DNA of 5,619 nucleotides, taken from positions 1 to 5,619 of the forward strand of contig JADGHA010000297.1 of the NCBI GenBank assembly GCA_019689695.1. Reading direction: 5' to 3'. A program made the translations under genes and the position numbers. The notes under the pieces were generated by a model, which made no database searches, was not told the DNA's origin, and saw nothing but the letters and a program-made list of their open reading frames with translations. Position 1 is the stretch's first letter; each line of letters begins with the position of its first letter. Below are positions 1 through 5,619 of the stretch, piece after piece. Source of the DNA: Micromonosporaceae bacterium. GTDB taxonomy: Bacteria; Actinomycetota; Actinomycetes; Mycobacteriales; Micromonosporaceae.

Positions 1-1
1 C

Positions 2-1231
2 CTGGCCGCCGGCCGGGCCGCGCTCGCCGCGAGCCTGGCCGGGGACATCGTGGCCGCGCAACGCGACCTGGCTGGCGCGGCCGCGATGGTGCCCGGCGCG
101 GCGCCCCGCGGCCTGTCCGTACTGCTGGCCGGTGTCGAGGCGACGCTCGCCGCGGTGCGGGGCGAGTTCGCCGCCGCCGCGCGCCGGCTGGCCGGCCTCG
201 CGGTGGCCCGGGTGCAGGCGGATCCGCTGGCCGCCGAGGGCTGGGCCGACCTCGCCGTGACGGCGACCGTGGCCGGCGGCAACGACGCCATGGCATGGGA
301 CATGCTGACCGCGCCCGGCAACCGTCCACTCACGACCCGCCAGGTGCTGATCAAGGCGTGGCTGGACCTGCGGGCCGGCCGGCTGGCCGACGCGCGGGCC
401 GGGCTCGTCTCGGTCGGCGACGAGTCCGTGCTGCGTCGGGACGGGTTGCTCGCGGCGACGGTCACCGCCGGGCTGGTACGCCGGGCGGGGGACGAAGCCG
501 GCCTGCGCGTTGCCTGGCACCAGGTCGCCCCGGTGGTGGCCGGCGCCGACGTGGAGCCTCTGCTGCTCGACGCGTGGGGTGAGCTGTCGGTGGCCGCGGC
601 CCAGGTTGCCCCGGTCGACGCCGAGCTCATCGTCGCGGCGATGGCCGAGGCGGCGACCAGGGCGGGTGACCCTCCGTGGTCGACCGCGACGCTGGCCTGG
701 TGGGCTCTGCAGCGCGCCGCGGCCACGCAGGCCGAGGCGATCGCGCGGGAGGCGGCCGACCAGCTCGCCGTCCTCGCCGGCAAGGATCCGGCCGACGAGA
801 AGCTCAACGCCCGTTCGGGCGCGGCGCGCGCGTGGGTGTCGGTCCTCTCCGGCCGCCCGGACGCCCGGGCGGTGCGGGCCGCGGCGGAGGCGCTCGCCCG
901 CACCGGCTGCCCGTGGGAGGCCGCCGCGCTGTGCGGCGCCGCCGCGGCCCAGGTCACCGAGCCCGCCGCGGCCAGGGACCTGCTCGCCACCGGCCGCGTC
1001 CTGCGTGCCTCGGTCGTTCCCGAGGACCGCGGTGCGGCCGGCGGACTCTCCGAACGGGAGCGCGAGGTTGGCGAGCTGCTGCTGGACGGGCTGACGCAGA
1101 AGGAGATCGGCGCCCGGCTCTACATCTCGCCGAAGACGGTGGAGCAGCACGTCGCACGCCTGCGCCAGAAGCTCGACGCCTCCAACCGCGCCGAGCTGGT
1201 GGCCGCCCTCCGGGCCAGGCTCACCAGCTAG
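2..1231 (+). CDS. LuxR-type transcriptional regulator, C-terminal part (5' truncated by window)
   Basis: The frame is open from the left edge and ends at TAG 1229-1231, giving about 409 visible residues. The GTG at 50 is in frame but is probably internal, because coding continues upstream without a stop. The last ~62 residues form a LuxR/GerE helix-turn-helix: SEREREVGELLLDGLTQKEI, then GARLYISPKTVEQHVARLR and a KLDASNRAEL tail, which is the DNA-binding domain of this family. The rest is an Ala/Leu/Arg-rich helical region that resembles the TPR-like or bacterial transcriptional-activation repeats in large LuxR regulators with an N-terminal ATPase. No receiver domain and no Walker motif is visible in this part. 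The ATPase half, if present, lies off the left edge. An IniR-like ATPase regulator is one possible identity, but this fragment cannot decide it. The family call is secure from the HTH. Target genes and ligand are unknown. Confidence 0.85.
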   Translation: MAAGRAALAASLAGDIVAAQRDLAGAAAMVPGAAPRGLSVLLAGVEATLAAVRGEFAAAARRLAGLAVARVQADPLAAEGWADLAVTATVAGGNDAMAWDMLTAPGNRPLTTRQVLIKAWLDLRAGRLADARAGLVSVGDESVLRRDGLLAATVTAGLVRRAGDEAGLRVAWHQVAPVVAGADVEPLLLDAWGELSVAAAQVAPVDAELIVAAMAEAATRAGDPPWSTATLAWWALQRAAATQAEAIAREAADQLAVLAGKDPADEKLNARSGAARAWVSVLSGRPDARAVRAAAEALARTGCPWEAAALCGAAAAQVTEPAAARDLLATGRVLRASVVPEDRGAAGGLSEREREVGELLLDGLTQKEIGARLYISPKTVEQHVARLRQKLDASNRAELVAALRARLTS

Positions 1232-1242
1232 CGGTGGCGCGG

Positions 1243-1271
1243 TTGCGCTTTGCCATACGGTACCGTATGGT
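1243..1271 (+). promoter_or_regulatory. Predicted sigma70-type promoter of the flavoprotein gene
   Basis: TTGCGC at 1243-1248 and TATGGT at 1266-1271 are separated by exactly 17 bp, a good match to a housekeeping actinobacterial promoter. Transcription would begin near 1278, about 54 nt before the preferred ATG at 1332. The palindrome at 1253-1270 fills most of the spacer and overlaps the -10, so a bound protein would exclude RNA polymerase. The -35 overlaps a tiny GCGC-loop-GCGC inverted repeat and lies only 11 bp after the LuxR stop codon. This is a prediction from sequence alone. Confidence 0.5.
1253..1270. promoter_or_regulatory. Operator-like perfect 18-bp palindrome (site 1)
   Basis: CCATACGGTACCGTATGG is identical to its reverse complement over 18 bp. 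It sits inside the predicted promoter spacer and overlaps the -10. Length, symmetry and location are typical of a dimeric repressor operator, and the TetR-family regulator encoded at 2514-3098 is the nearest candidate. The symmetry is seen directly. The binding protein is inferred. Confidence 0.7.
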
Positions 1272-1281
1272 ATGACGAGTA

Positions 1282-1305
1282 CTACCATACGCTACCGTAT
1301 GGTAG
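1282..1305. promoter_or_regulatory. Second operator-like palindrome (site 2), 24 bp with one central mismatch
   Basis: Eleven of twelve base pairs are symmetric. The only mismatch is the C1292/C1295 pair beside the centre. Its 18-bp core CCATACGCTACCGTATGG differs from site 1 at one base. The centres of the two sites are 32 bp apart, about three DNA turns, so two dimers would sit on the same face of the helix. Site 2 lies just downstream of the predicted transcription start (~1278) and could add roadblock repression. In RNA it could also form a hairpin in the 5' leader. Confidence 0.65.
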
Positions 1306-1331
1306 GCGGGCATGGCGAGAGCGGTGCTGGC

Positions 1332-2534
1332 ATGCGGTACGACGTGATCGTGGTGGGGGCGCGGGTAGCGGGCGCCACCACGGCGATGCTGCTCGCCCGC
1401 CAAGGGCTGCGGGTGCTCGCCGTCGACCGTGCCAGGTTCCCCAGTGACACGCTCTCCACTCATCAGGTGCAGCTGCCCGGCGTTGCCCGGTTGCACCGGT
1501 GGGGGCTGCTCGACCGGGTGCGGGCCGCCGGCACACCGGCCGCCCACCGGATCCGCCTTGACGTCGGCCACGCCGTCCTAGATGGACAGTTCTCGCCGTA
1601 CCAGGGCGTCGACGCGATATACAGTCCACGAAGGACGTTCCTGGACGCGTTGCTCGTCGAGGCTGCCCGCGCGGCGGGCGCCGAGGTGCGGGAGGGCTTC
1701 GTGGTCGACCGGGTGGTCGGCGACGGCGACCGGGTGACCGGCATCCGCGGCTTCGAGCGGGGCCACTCGCCGGTCACCGAAGTGGCGCATCTGGTCGTGG
1801 GCGCGGACGGCAAGCACTCGCGGGTGGCCGAGGCGGCCGGCGCCCGCCGGTACCGAAAGCGGGCGGCGCGGTCGTTCGGCTGCTACACGTACTGGTCCGG
1901 CGTGCCGCTGTCCGGCGGTGAGCTGTACCACCGCCCCGGGCGGGCAGTGGCCGCGTTCCCCACCAACGACGGACTGACGATGGTCTACACTGCGGCGCCG
2001 AAGGCGGAGTTCGCCGACTTCCGCGCCGATGTGGACACGCATTACCGCAAGACGCTCGATCTCTGTGGGGATCTCGGCGACCGGGTGCGGGACGGTGTAC
2101 GCGCCGAGCGTTTCCGGGCCGCACCAGATCTGCCCAACCTGTTCCGCGTGCCGTGCGGGCCGGGGTGGGCCCTGGTCGGCGACGCCGGCGTGGTCATGGA
2201 TCCGGTTACCGCGCAGGGAATAGCGAACGCGTTCCGGGATGCCGAGCTGCTCGCCGAAGCGGTGGCAGGCGGGATTGATGGCGGTCCGACGCACCTGGAC
2301 CGGGCGCTGTCCGCGTACTGGCGGCAGCGTGACGAGGCGGTACGGCCGATGTACGACCTGACGGTGCGCCTGGCAGGTCTGGCACCGCTGCGCCGGATGG
2401 AGCGGCGCCTGCTGGCTTCGATCGCGGACCGGCCCGATGAGGTCGACCGGTTCCTGGGGGCGTTCGGCGGCGCCATCCCGCTGCCGGAGTACCGGCGGAC
2501 CCTGTTGTGCCGCCTAGCGAAGCGTCAACGTTGA
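1332..2534 (+). CDS. FAD-dependent oxidoreductase / class A flavoprotein monooxygenase
   Basis: This is a 400-residue protein with the three fingerprints of the PHBH-type (FAD_binding_3) family. The N-terminal Rossmann motif is VIVVGARVAG (about 5-14), with the ribose-binding acidic residue D32 after the second strand. The DG motif is VVGADGKHSR (155-164). The GD motif is LVGDAGVVMDPVTAQGIANA (281-300). Such enzymes use NAD(P)H and O2 to hydroxylate or epoxidise aromatic or polyketide-like compounds in the cytosol, and some relatives are reductases. The substrate is not predictable here. The glycine-rich motif reads GARVAG instead of GxGxxG, a variant I associate with an established subgroup. 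ATGs at 1272 and 1299 are also in frame but fall before or inside the operators and around the predicted transcription start. The ATG at 1332 begins MRYDVIVVGA, the usual start of this fold, so I prefer it. No strong Shine-Dalgarno precedes it. The end overlaps the convergent tetR by 21 bp. Confidence 0.88.
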   Translation: MRYDVIVVGARVAGATTAMLLARQGLRVLAVDRARFPSDTLSTHQVQLPGVARLHRWGLLDRVRAAGTPAAHRIRLDVGHAVLDGQFSPYQGVDAIYSPRRTFLDALLVEAARAAGAEVREGFVVDRVVGDGDRVTGIRGFERGHSPVTEVAHLVVGADGKHSRVAEAAGARRYRKRAARSFGCYTYWSGVPLSGGELYHRPGRAVAAFPTNDGLTMVYTAAPKAEFADFRADVDTHYRKTLDLCGDLGDRVRDGVRAERFRAAPDLPNLFRVPCGPGWALVGDAGVVMDPVTAQGIANAFRDAELLAEAVAGGIDGGPTHLDRALSAYWRQRDEAVRPMYDLTVRLAGLAPLRRMERRLLASIADRPDEVDRFLGAFGGAIPLPEYRRTLLCRLAKRQR

Positions 2535-3098
2535 CACCGCGTGGTCGAGGTATGCACGCCGGGCGGCGGGGGAGGCGGGCAGCAGCTGCGGCGTCGAGTG
2601 CGCGAGCTGGGCGTGGCCAAGGTATGCGCTGTAGGCGAGCAGGGCGCGCTGCCGCGCGGATGCCGGGGTGAATCCCATCTTCACGAAGAGCCGCGCGATG
2701 AAGTCGATCCGCTGCTCGGTGACCTGCGCGAGCGCGCGGGCGACCGCGGGATGGTCGGCGTTGGACAGCAGTGCCAGACCGATCGGGTCCCGCTCGGCGG
2801 TCTCGACGACGCGGTGGATGAGCAGCCGCAGCTGCTTGACCGGGTCGGTGGAGGCGGCTTCCACCTCGGCGTTGACCGCGCTGGTGTACCGCTCCTTCCA
2901 GCGGTCGAGGGCCGCCTCCAGCAGCGCTTCGCGATTGGGGAAGTGCCAGTAGAAGCTGCCCTTGGTGGTGCCGAGCCGGACGGCGAGCGGCTCGACCGCG
3001 ACCGCGGCCAAGCCGCCCTGCGCGATGGCGGCCAGTGCCGCGTCGGCCCAGTCGTCCCGGGACAGCCGGCGCCGCACGCCCGCGTGCTCTCGACCCAT
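2514..3098 (-). CDS. TetR-family transcriptional regulator
   Basis: This is a 194-residue cytosolic DNA-binding protein. The N-terminal TetR helix-turn-helix spans about 13-60: a helix ADAALAAIAQGGLAAVAVEP, then LAVRLGTTKGSFYWHFPNRE, with the signature K-G-S-F-Y-W-H-F around 46-53. The C-terminal ~130 residues form the helical ligand-binding and dimerisation domain. Family members are usually repressors released by a small molecule. GTG at 3104 is two codons upstream in frame, but ATG at 3098 is preferred. Neither start has a clear Shine-Dalgarno. The gene follows the multicopper oxidase by about 38 bp on the same strand, so co-transcription is possible. It ends tail-to-tail with the flavoprotein gene (21-bp overlap). 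The operator-like palindromes at 1253-1305 are its most likely targets, by inference. No such palindrome occurs before tetR itself, so autoregulation through that motif is not evident. Confidence 0.93.
   Translation of the reverse strand: MGREHAGVRRRLSRDDWADAALAAIAQGGLAAVAVEPLAVRLGTTKGSFYWHFPNREALLEAALDRWKERYTSAVNAEVEAASTDPVKQLRLLIHRVVETAERDPIGLALLSNADHPAVARALAQVTEQRIDFIARLFVKMGFTPASARQRALLAYSAYLGHAQLAHSTPQLLPASPAARRAYLDHAVSTLTLR
2524..2535. repeat. 12-bp perfect palindrome at the overlapping gene ends
   Basis: GTCAACGTTGAC is its own reverse complement. It spans the flavoprotein stop codon (TGA 2532-2534) and the last codons of tetR. As RNA it could only form a 4-bp stem with a 4-nt loop, and there is no U-tract, so it is a poor terminator. 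It may simply reflect coding constraint in the overlap. Confidence 0.35.
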
Positions 3099-3136
3099 GA
3101 GCACGACCGTAACAAGCTCACCACGTCTGGACCTAC

Positions 3137-4627
3137 CTAGCCGTGGTGGTGCTCCGGCCGGCCTGGCTGCTGGCCGGGCTCGACCACCACGAACTGGCCC
3201 ATCATGCCGCGGTCCTCGTGGTACAGCATGTGGCAGTGGAACATGTACGGCGTGTCGGGGTCGGCGTAGTCGGTGAACCGCATGATCAGCCGCCGCGTCG
3301 AGTTCGCCGGTACGTAGACGGTGTCCTTCCAGCCGGCGAGCGGCCCGTCACCGCCGAGCACCTGGAACTGCACGTCGTGCACGTGGAAGCTGTGCGGCTG
3401 GCCGTCGTTGTTGTGCACCTCCCAGACTTCTGCGGTGTCCTTCGCCACGACCTGGTCGACCCGGCCCATGTCCATCTTGTGGCCGTTGATCTCGTGCCCG
3501 GAGAGCGTGAACTCGCGCACGTGCACCGCCGACGACTCGTCCATCCGTGGGACATCCGCGAGCTTGCCGGGGACCGGCGCGCGGGGCACGAGCGAGTCCG
3601 CGGCGCGTAGCTGCAGGACGTCGAACGCGTCGTCGCCACCGGCGAACCGCTCGTTGAGGAAGTTCGTGCCGAGGTCCGGCGGGTAGCTGCGCAGCACCAC
3701 GCGCTCGGCTGGTCGCATCGTCACCACGATCTCCGCCCGCTCGCCGGGCGCGAGCTGGATCCGGCTGGTCTGGTACGGCTGCGGGAGCAGCCCGCCGTCG
3801 GTCCCGATCAGTGCGAAGTCGCGATCGTCGGAGAAGCCGAAGTTGAACACCCGGCCGCTGGACGCGTTCAGCAGGCGCATCCTCAGCCGCTGCGTGGCCA
3901 CCTCGTGGTACGCGCCGACCGTGCCGTTGACCGCGATGGTGTCGCCCAGCACGCCCATCCCGCCGGTGCTGCCGCTGCTGTCCAGCTCGCCGTCGCCGCG
4001 GAACTTCTTGTCCTGCACGATGACCGGCACGTCGTCCACACCGTACTCGTCGGGCAGGTCCAGCGCGGCACTCGGCTCGTCGTCGAGGATGAACATCCCG
4101 GCCAGCCCGCGGTAGACGTGTTCCTCGGTGCTCTGGTGCAGGTGTGGGTGGTACCACAGGGTGGCCGCCGCCTGGTCGATGGTCCAGGTCGGCGACCAGG
4201 TGGTGCCGGGTCGGATCGGCTGGTGCGGGCCGCCGTCCATGGCCGCGGGCAGGTGCATGCCGTGCCAGTGCACGGTGGTCGGCGCGTCGAGGTCGTTGCG
4301 CACGTTGACCAGGACCTGCTCACCCCGCTTTGCCCGCAGGGTCGGCCCGAGGTAGTCCCCGTTGAAACCCCAGGTGGACGCCGGGCGACCGGCGCCGAAG
4401 TCGTGCCGGCCGGCCTGTGCGCGCAGGTCGAAGACGCGCCTTCCTCGACTGTCCACATGCGATGGAGCCAGCGGCGGGATGGCCATCCGGGTGGTGAAGT
4501 CGACCTGACCGATGGTCTCGACCTGGGCACGGTTCCATGCCCAGGCAGCGATCGCCGCGCCACCCGCGCACACCGCCAGGACGCCGGTGATGCCGATGGC
4601 GAGCACCCACGCGAACTTTCGCTTCAT
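3137..4627 (-). CDS. Multicopper oxidase, CueO/laccase-like, exported
   Basis: This is a 496-residue, three-cupredoxin-domain oxidase that couples four one-electron oxidations (Cu(I), phenols or similar) to reduction of O2 to water outside the membrane. All copper ligands are visible: HWHGMH (H120, H122), WYHPHLH (H160, H162), HSFHVH (H412, H415, H417) and HCHMLYHEDRGM (H464, C465, H466, H470, M475). Their spacing within each motif matches E. coli CueO, and M475 is the axial type 1 ligand. EINGHKMDMGRVD (379-391) matches the INGxxxDM segment of bacterial CueO-type enzymes. There is no long Met-rich insert. Residues 1-31 are a basic start (MKRKF) plus a hydrophobic segment, so the protein is Sec-exported or membrane-anchored. 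There is no twin arginine and no good lipobox (AVC at 18-20). The C-terminus ends PEHHHG. GAGGA 6 nt before ATG 4627 supports the start. The gene reads toward tetR. Copper tolerance is likely but unproven, and a phenol-oxidising laccase is the alternative. Confidence 0.93.
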   Translation of the reverse strand: MKRKFAWVLAIGITGVLAVCAGGAAIAAWAWNRAQVETIGQVDFTTRMAIPPLAPSHVDSRGRRVFDLRAQAGRHDFGAGRPASTWGFNGDYLGPTLRAKRGEQVLVNVRNDLDAPTTVHWHGMHLPAAMDGGPHQPIRPGTTWSPTWTIDQAAATLWYHPHLHQSTEEHVYRGLAGMFILDDEPSAALDLPDEYGVDDVPVIVQDKKFRGDGELDSSGSTGGMGVLGDTIAVNGTVGAYHEVATQRLRMRLLNASSGRVFNFGFSDDRDFALIGTDGGLLPQPYQTSRIQLAPGERAEIVVTMRPAERVVLRSYPPDLGTNFLNERFAGGDDAFDVLQLRAADSLVPRAPVPGKLADVPRMDESSAVHVREFTLSGHEINGHKMDMGRVDQVVAKDTAEVWEVHNNDGQPHSFHVHDVQFQVLGGDGPLAGWKDTVYVPANSTRRLIMRFTDYADPDTPYMFHCHMLYHEDRGMMGQFVVVEPGQQPGRPEHHHG

Positions 4628-4633
4628 TCCCCG

Positions 4634-4638
4634 TCCTC
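4634..4638 (-). promoter_or_regulatory. Ribosome binding site of the multicopper oxidase gene
   Basis: GAGGA on the minus strand lies 6 nt before the ATG at 4627. It is the clearest Shine-Dalgarno in the window and fixes this start. Confidence 0.7.
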
Positions 4639-4674
4639 AGAACAGATCTCACTGCCTGCCGACAACCCATGATG

Positions 4675-4702
4675 GCCCGGCGGCGGGCACGGCCGCCCGG
4701 GC
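4675..4702 (-). terminator. GC-rich hairpin between the SWIM and multicopper oxidase genes
   Basis: 4675-4684 pairs with 4692-4702 as a 10-bp almost entirely G-C stem with one bulged base (C4696) and a 7-nt loop (4685-4691). It begins about 30 nt after the SWIM-gene stop codon and has no U-tract, as in many actinobacterial terminators. It could end SWIM-gene transcripts, or act as a leader structure of the oxidase mRNA if the promoter lies further upstream. I see no convincing -35/-10 pair or copper-repressor box in the 104-bp gap 4628-4731. Confidence 0.45.
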
Positions 4703-4731
4703 TTAAGGGATGAGTCAGGGAAAGCTCGGGG

Positions 4732-5604
4732 TCAACCCCTGAACGCCTGGTAGGCGCGGCGGAGCCGGTCGACCAGCTCCGGGCCGCCGAGCGTCGGGCC
4801 CGGCGGCGGGAGCTGGCGGAGCAGCAGGTCCGGCTCGGTATCCAAAGTGGCCGAGCGGGCGGGCAGCGGCACCGGCGGCAGCCAGAACCGGTCGATGGTC
4901 TCGACCAGCGGTGGGCTGGCGAGATCAGCGAGCGCGACCGAGGCGCCAATCGGAGCCGGACTGTCCACATCGGCGTGTGCCGACGAGCCGCGTCCCGACC
5001 CGGTCGCGCCGGTGCGCAGCTCGCGCAGCCGGGCGAGCAGGTCCTCGCGCGCCCGGCCGCGCCAGTGCAGGATCCGGAACGGGTCGGCGTCGAACGCCTC
5101 GGCGAGCAGGTAGAAGGTCGCCGCCAGGTGCTTGCACGGCACCGCGGAGTCGGGGCAGGAGCAGGACATCGCCAGCTCGCGGATGGCCGAGGGGAACAGC
5201 GGCGCGCCTGCTTCGGCGAAGACCTGCTCGATCTCGGGCGGCATCTCGCCGGCCAGCAGCTGGGCACTGTAGAGCGCCTGCTCGGCGAGGCGAGCTTCGA
5301 CCTTGGCCCAGGTCTGTGCGGGGAACGGTGCGAGCCCGATGCGCACCTGGTATGGCCGTGCGCGCGACCCCTGGACGCTCGCGGTCACCGCGCCGGGCGC
5401 CACTTCCAGCGAGATGACCTGGCCCTTACGGGCGTACGTGCGGCCCCGTGCCAGCCGGGTGCCGATCGCGAACGACTCCAGCACCTGGATGAACCGCCGC
5501 GACCACCAGGACTCGCCGATCGCACCGCGGCTGCTGCGGGCCTTGATGCCGCCCTCCACGCTCCTCGGCTTCGACCGGGGTGGGAACGGGCCATCCCACG
5601 CCAT
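4732..5604 (-). CDS. SWIM zinc-finger family protein
   Basis: This is a 290-residue protein with a SWIM zinc finger of the form CxC-x6-CxH: MSCSCPDSAVPCKHLAATFY, with C148, C150, C157 and H159 as the metal ligands. SWIM domains bind DNA or protein partners. The N-terminal part (W-W-S-R-R-F near 33-38, GTRLARGRTYARKGQV near 48-62) matches the conserved front of the actinobacterial family encoded beside SNF2-type helicases (the M. tuberculosis helZ/Rv2102 arrangement). The C-terminal ~100 residues are Pro/Ala-rich and less constrained. GTG at 5607 directly precedes ATG 5604; I chose the ATG because it leaves GGTGG at a usable distance. The gene probably acts with the upstream gene off the right edge rather than with the copper oxidase. 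The exact biochemical role is unknown. Confidence 0.88.
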   Translation of the reverse strand: MAWDGPFPPRSKPRSVEGGIKARSSRGAIGESWWSRRFIQVLESFAIGTRLARGRTYARKGQVISLEVAPGAVTASVQGSRARPYQVRIGLAPFPAQTWAKVEARLAEQALYSAQLLAGEMPPEIEQVFAEAGAPLFPSAIRELAMSCSCPDSAVPCKHLAATFYLLAEAFDADPFRILHWRGRAREDLLARLRELRTGATGSGRGSSAHADVDSPAPIGASVALADLASPPLVETIDRFWLPPVPLPARSATLDTEPDLLLRQLPPPGPTLGGPELVDRLRRAYQAFRG

Positions 5605-5619
5605 CACTCCACCACCGCC
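5604..5619 (-). CDS. Possible 3' end of an upstream coupled gene (four codons plus stop)
   Basis: On the minus strand the frame ending at TGA 5606-5604 is open to the right edge (A-V-V-E-stop). It shares one base with the SWIM-gene ATG, giving a TGATG junction typical of translational coupling. By analogy with SWIM/SNF2 gene pairs, this would be the end of an SNF2-family helicase. Only 16 bases are visible, so identity is inference. Confidence 0.3.

Noticed and set aside
1237..1251. GCGC-GGTT-GCGC inverted repeat followed by TTT after the LuxR stop
   Set aside because: The stem is only 4 bp and the T-run is 3 nt; it overlaps the predicted -35 element, so I do not call it a terminator.
1221..1571. 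Minus-strand open frame across the operator region
   Set aside because: It runs antisense to the well-supported flavoprotein gene, has no recognisable domain, and is a typical high-GC shadow frame.
1578..2294. Long minus-strand frame of 238 codons inside the flavoprotein gene
   Set aside because: It lies wholly antisense to a gene with three conserved FAD motifs and shows no domain; such frames are expected at this GC content.
3102..3113. Partial match (ACCGTA) to an operator half-site just upstream of tetR
   Set aside because: Only six bases match and there is no inverted partner, so it is not credible as an operator copy.
4568..4573. Possible lipobox around C20 of the multicopper oxidase
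   Set aside because: The residue before the cysteine is Val rather than Gly, Ala or Ser, so lipidation is not supported.
3905..4672. Plus-strand frame of 255 codons antisense to the multicopper oxidase
   Set aside because: The opposite strand encodes intact copper-binding motifs; this frame shows no recognisable motif and is a shadow.

Overview
The window is very GC-rich and almost fully coding, with a strong G/C bias at third codon positions, GTG as well as ATG starts, and actinobacterial protein families (a LuxR-type regulator, a TetR regulator, a SWIM zinc-finger protein of the kind found beside SNF2 helicases). This points to an actinomycete-type actinobacterium. I cannot name the genus from the sequence.

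Layout, left to right. Positions 2-1231 (+) hold the C-terminal part of a large LuxR-type transcriptional regulator whose N-terminus lies outside the window. A 100-bp gap (1232-1331) follows. It carries a recognisable promoter (-35 TTGCGC, 17-bp spacer, -10 TATGGT) and two nearly identical palindromes 32 bp apart, one inside the promoter and one just after the predicted transcription start. They precede a class A FAD-dependent oxidoreductase/monooxygenase (1332-2534, +). A TetR-family regulator lies on the opposite strand (2514-3098, -), and its end overlaps the end of the flavoprotein gene by 21 bp. Upstream of tetR on the same minus strand is a complete, membrane-anchored or secreted multicopper oxidase (3137-4627, -) with all twelve copper ligands. 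Its 104-bp leader (4628-4731) contains a strong GC hairpin and a good Shine-Dalgarno. The right end is a SWIM zinc-finger protein (4732-5604, -) that appears translationally coupled to a gene outside the window.

How the genes may work together. The tandem palindromes look like operators for a dimeric repressor, and the nearby TetR protein is the obvious candidate. The simplest reading is a ligand-inducible flavoprotein oxygenase repressed by TetR in trans across a tail-to-tail gene pair. The multicopper oxidase just upstream of tetR could be co-transcribed with it, but no copy of the palindrome is visible in front of either minus-strand gene, so a shared regulon is not demonstrated. The LuxR and SWIM genes appear to be unrelated flanking genes. 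I see no mobile element, CRISPR array, RNA gene or clearly new multi-gene system. The tandem operator/promoter is the most informative non-coding feature.
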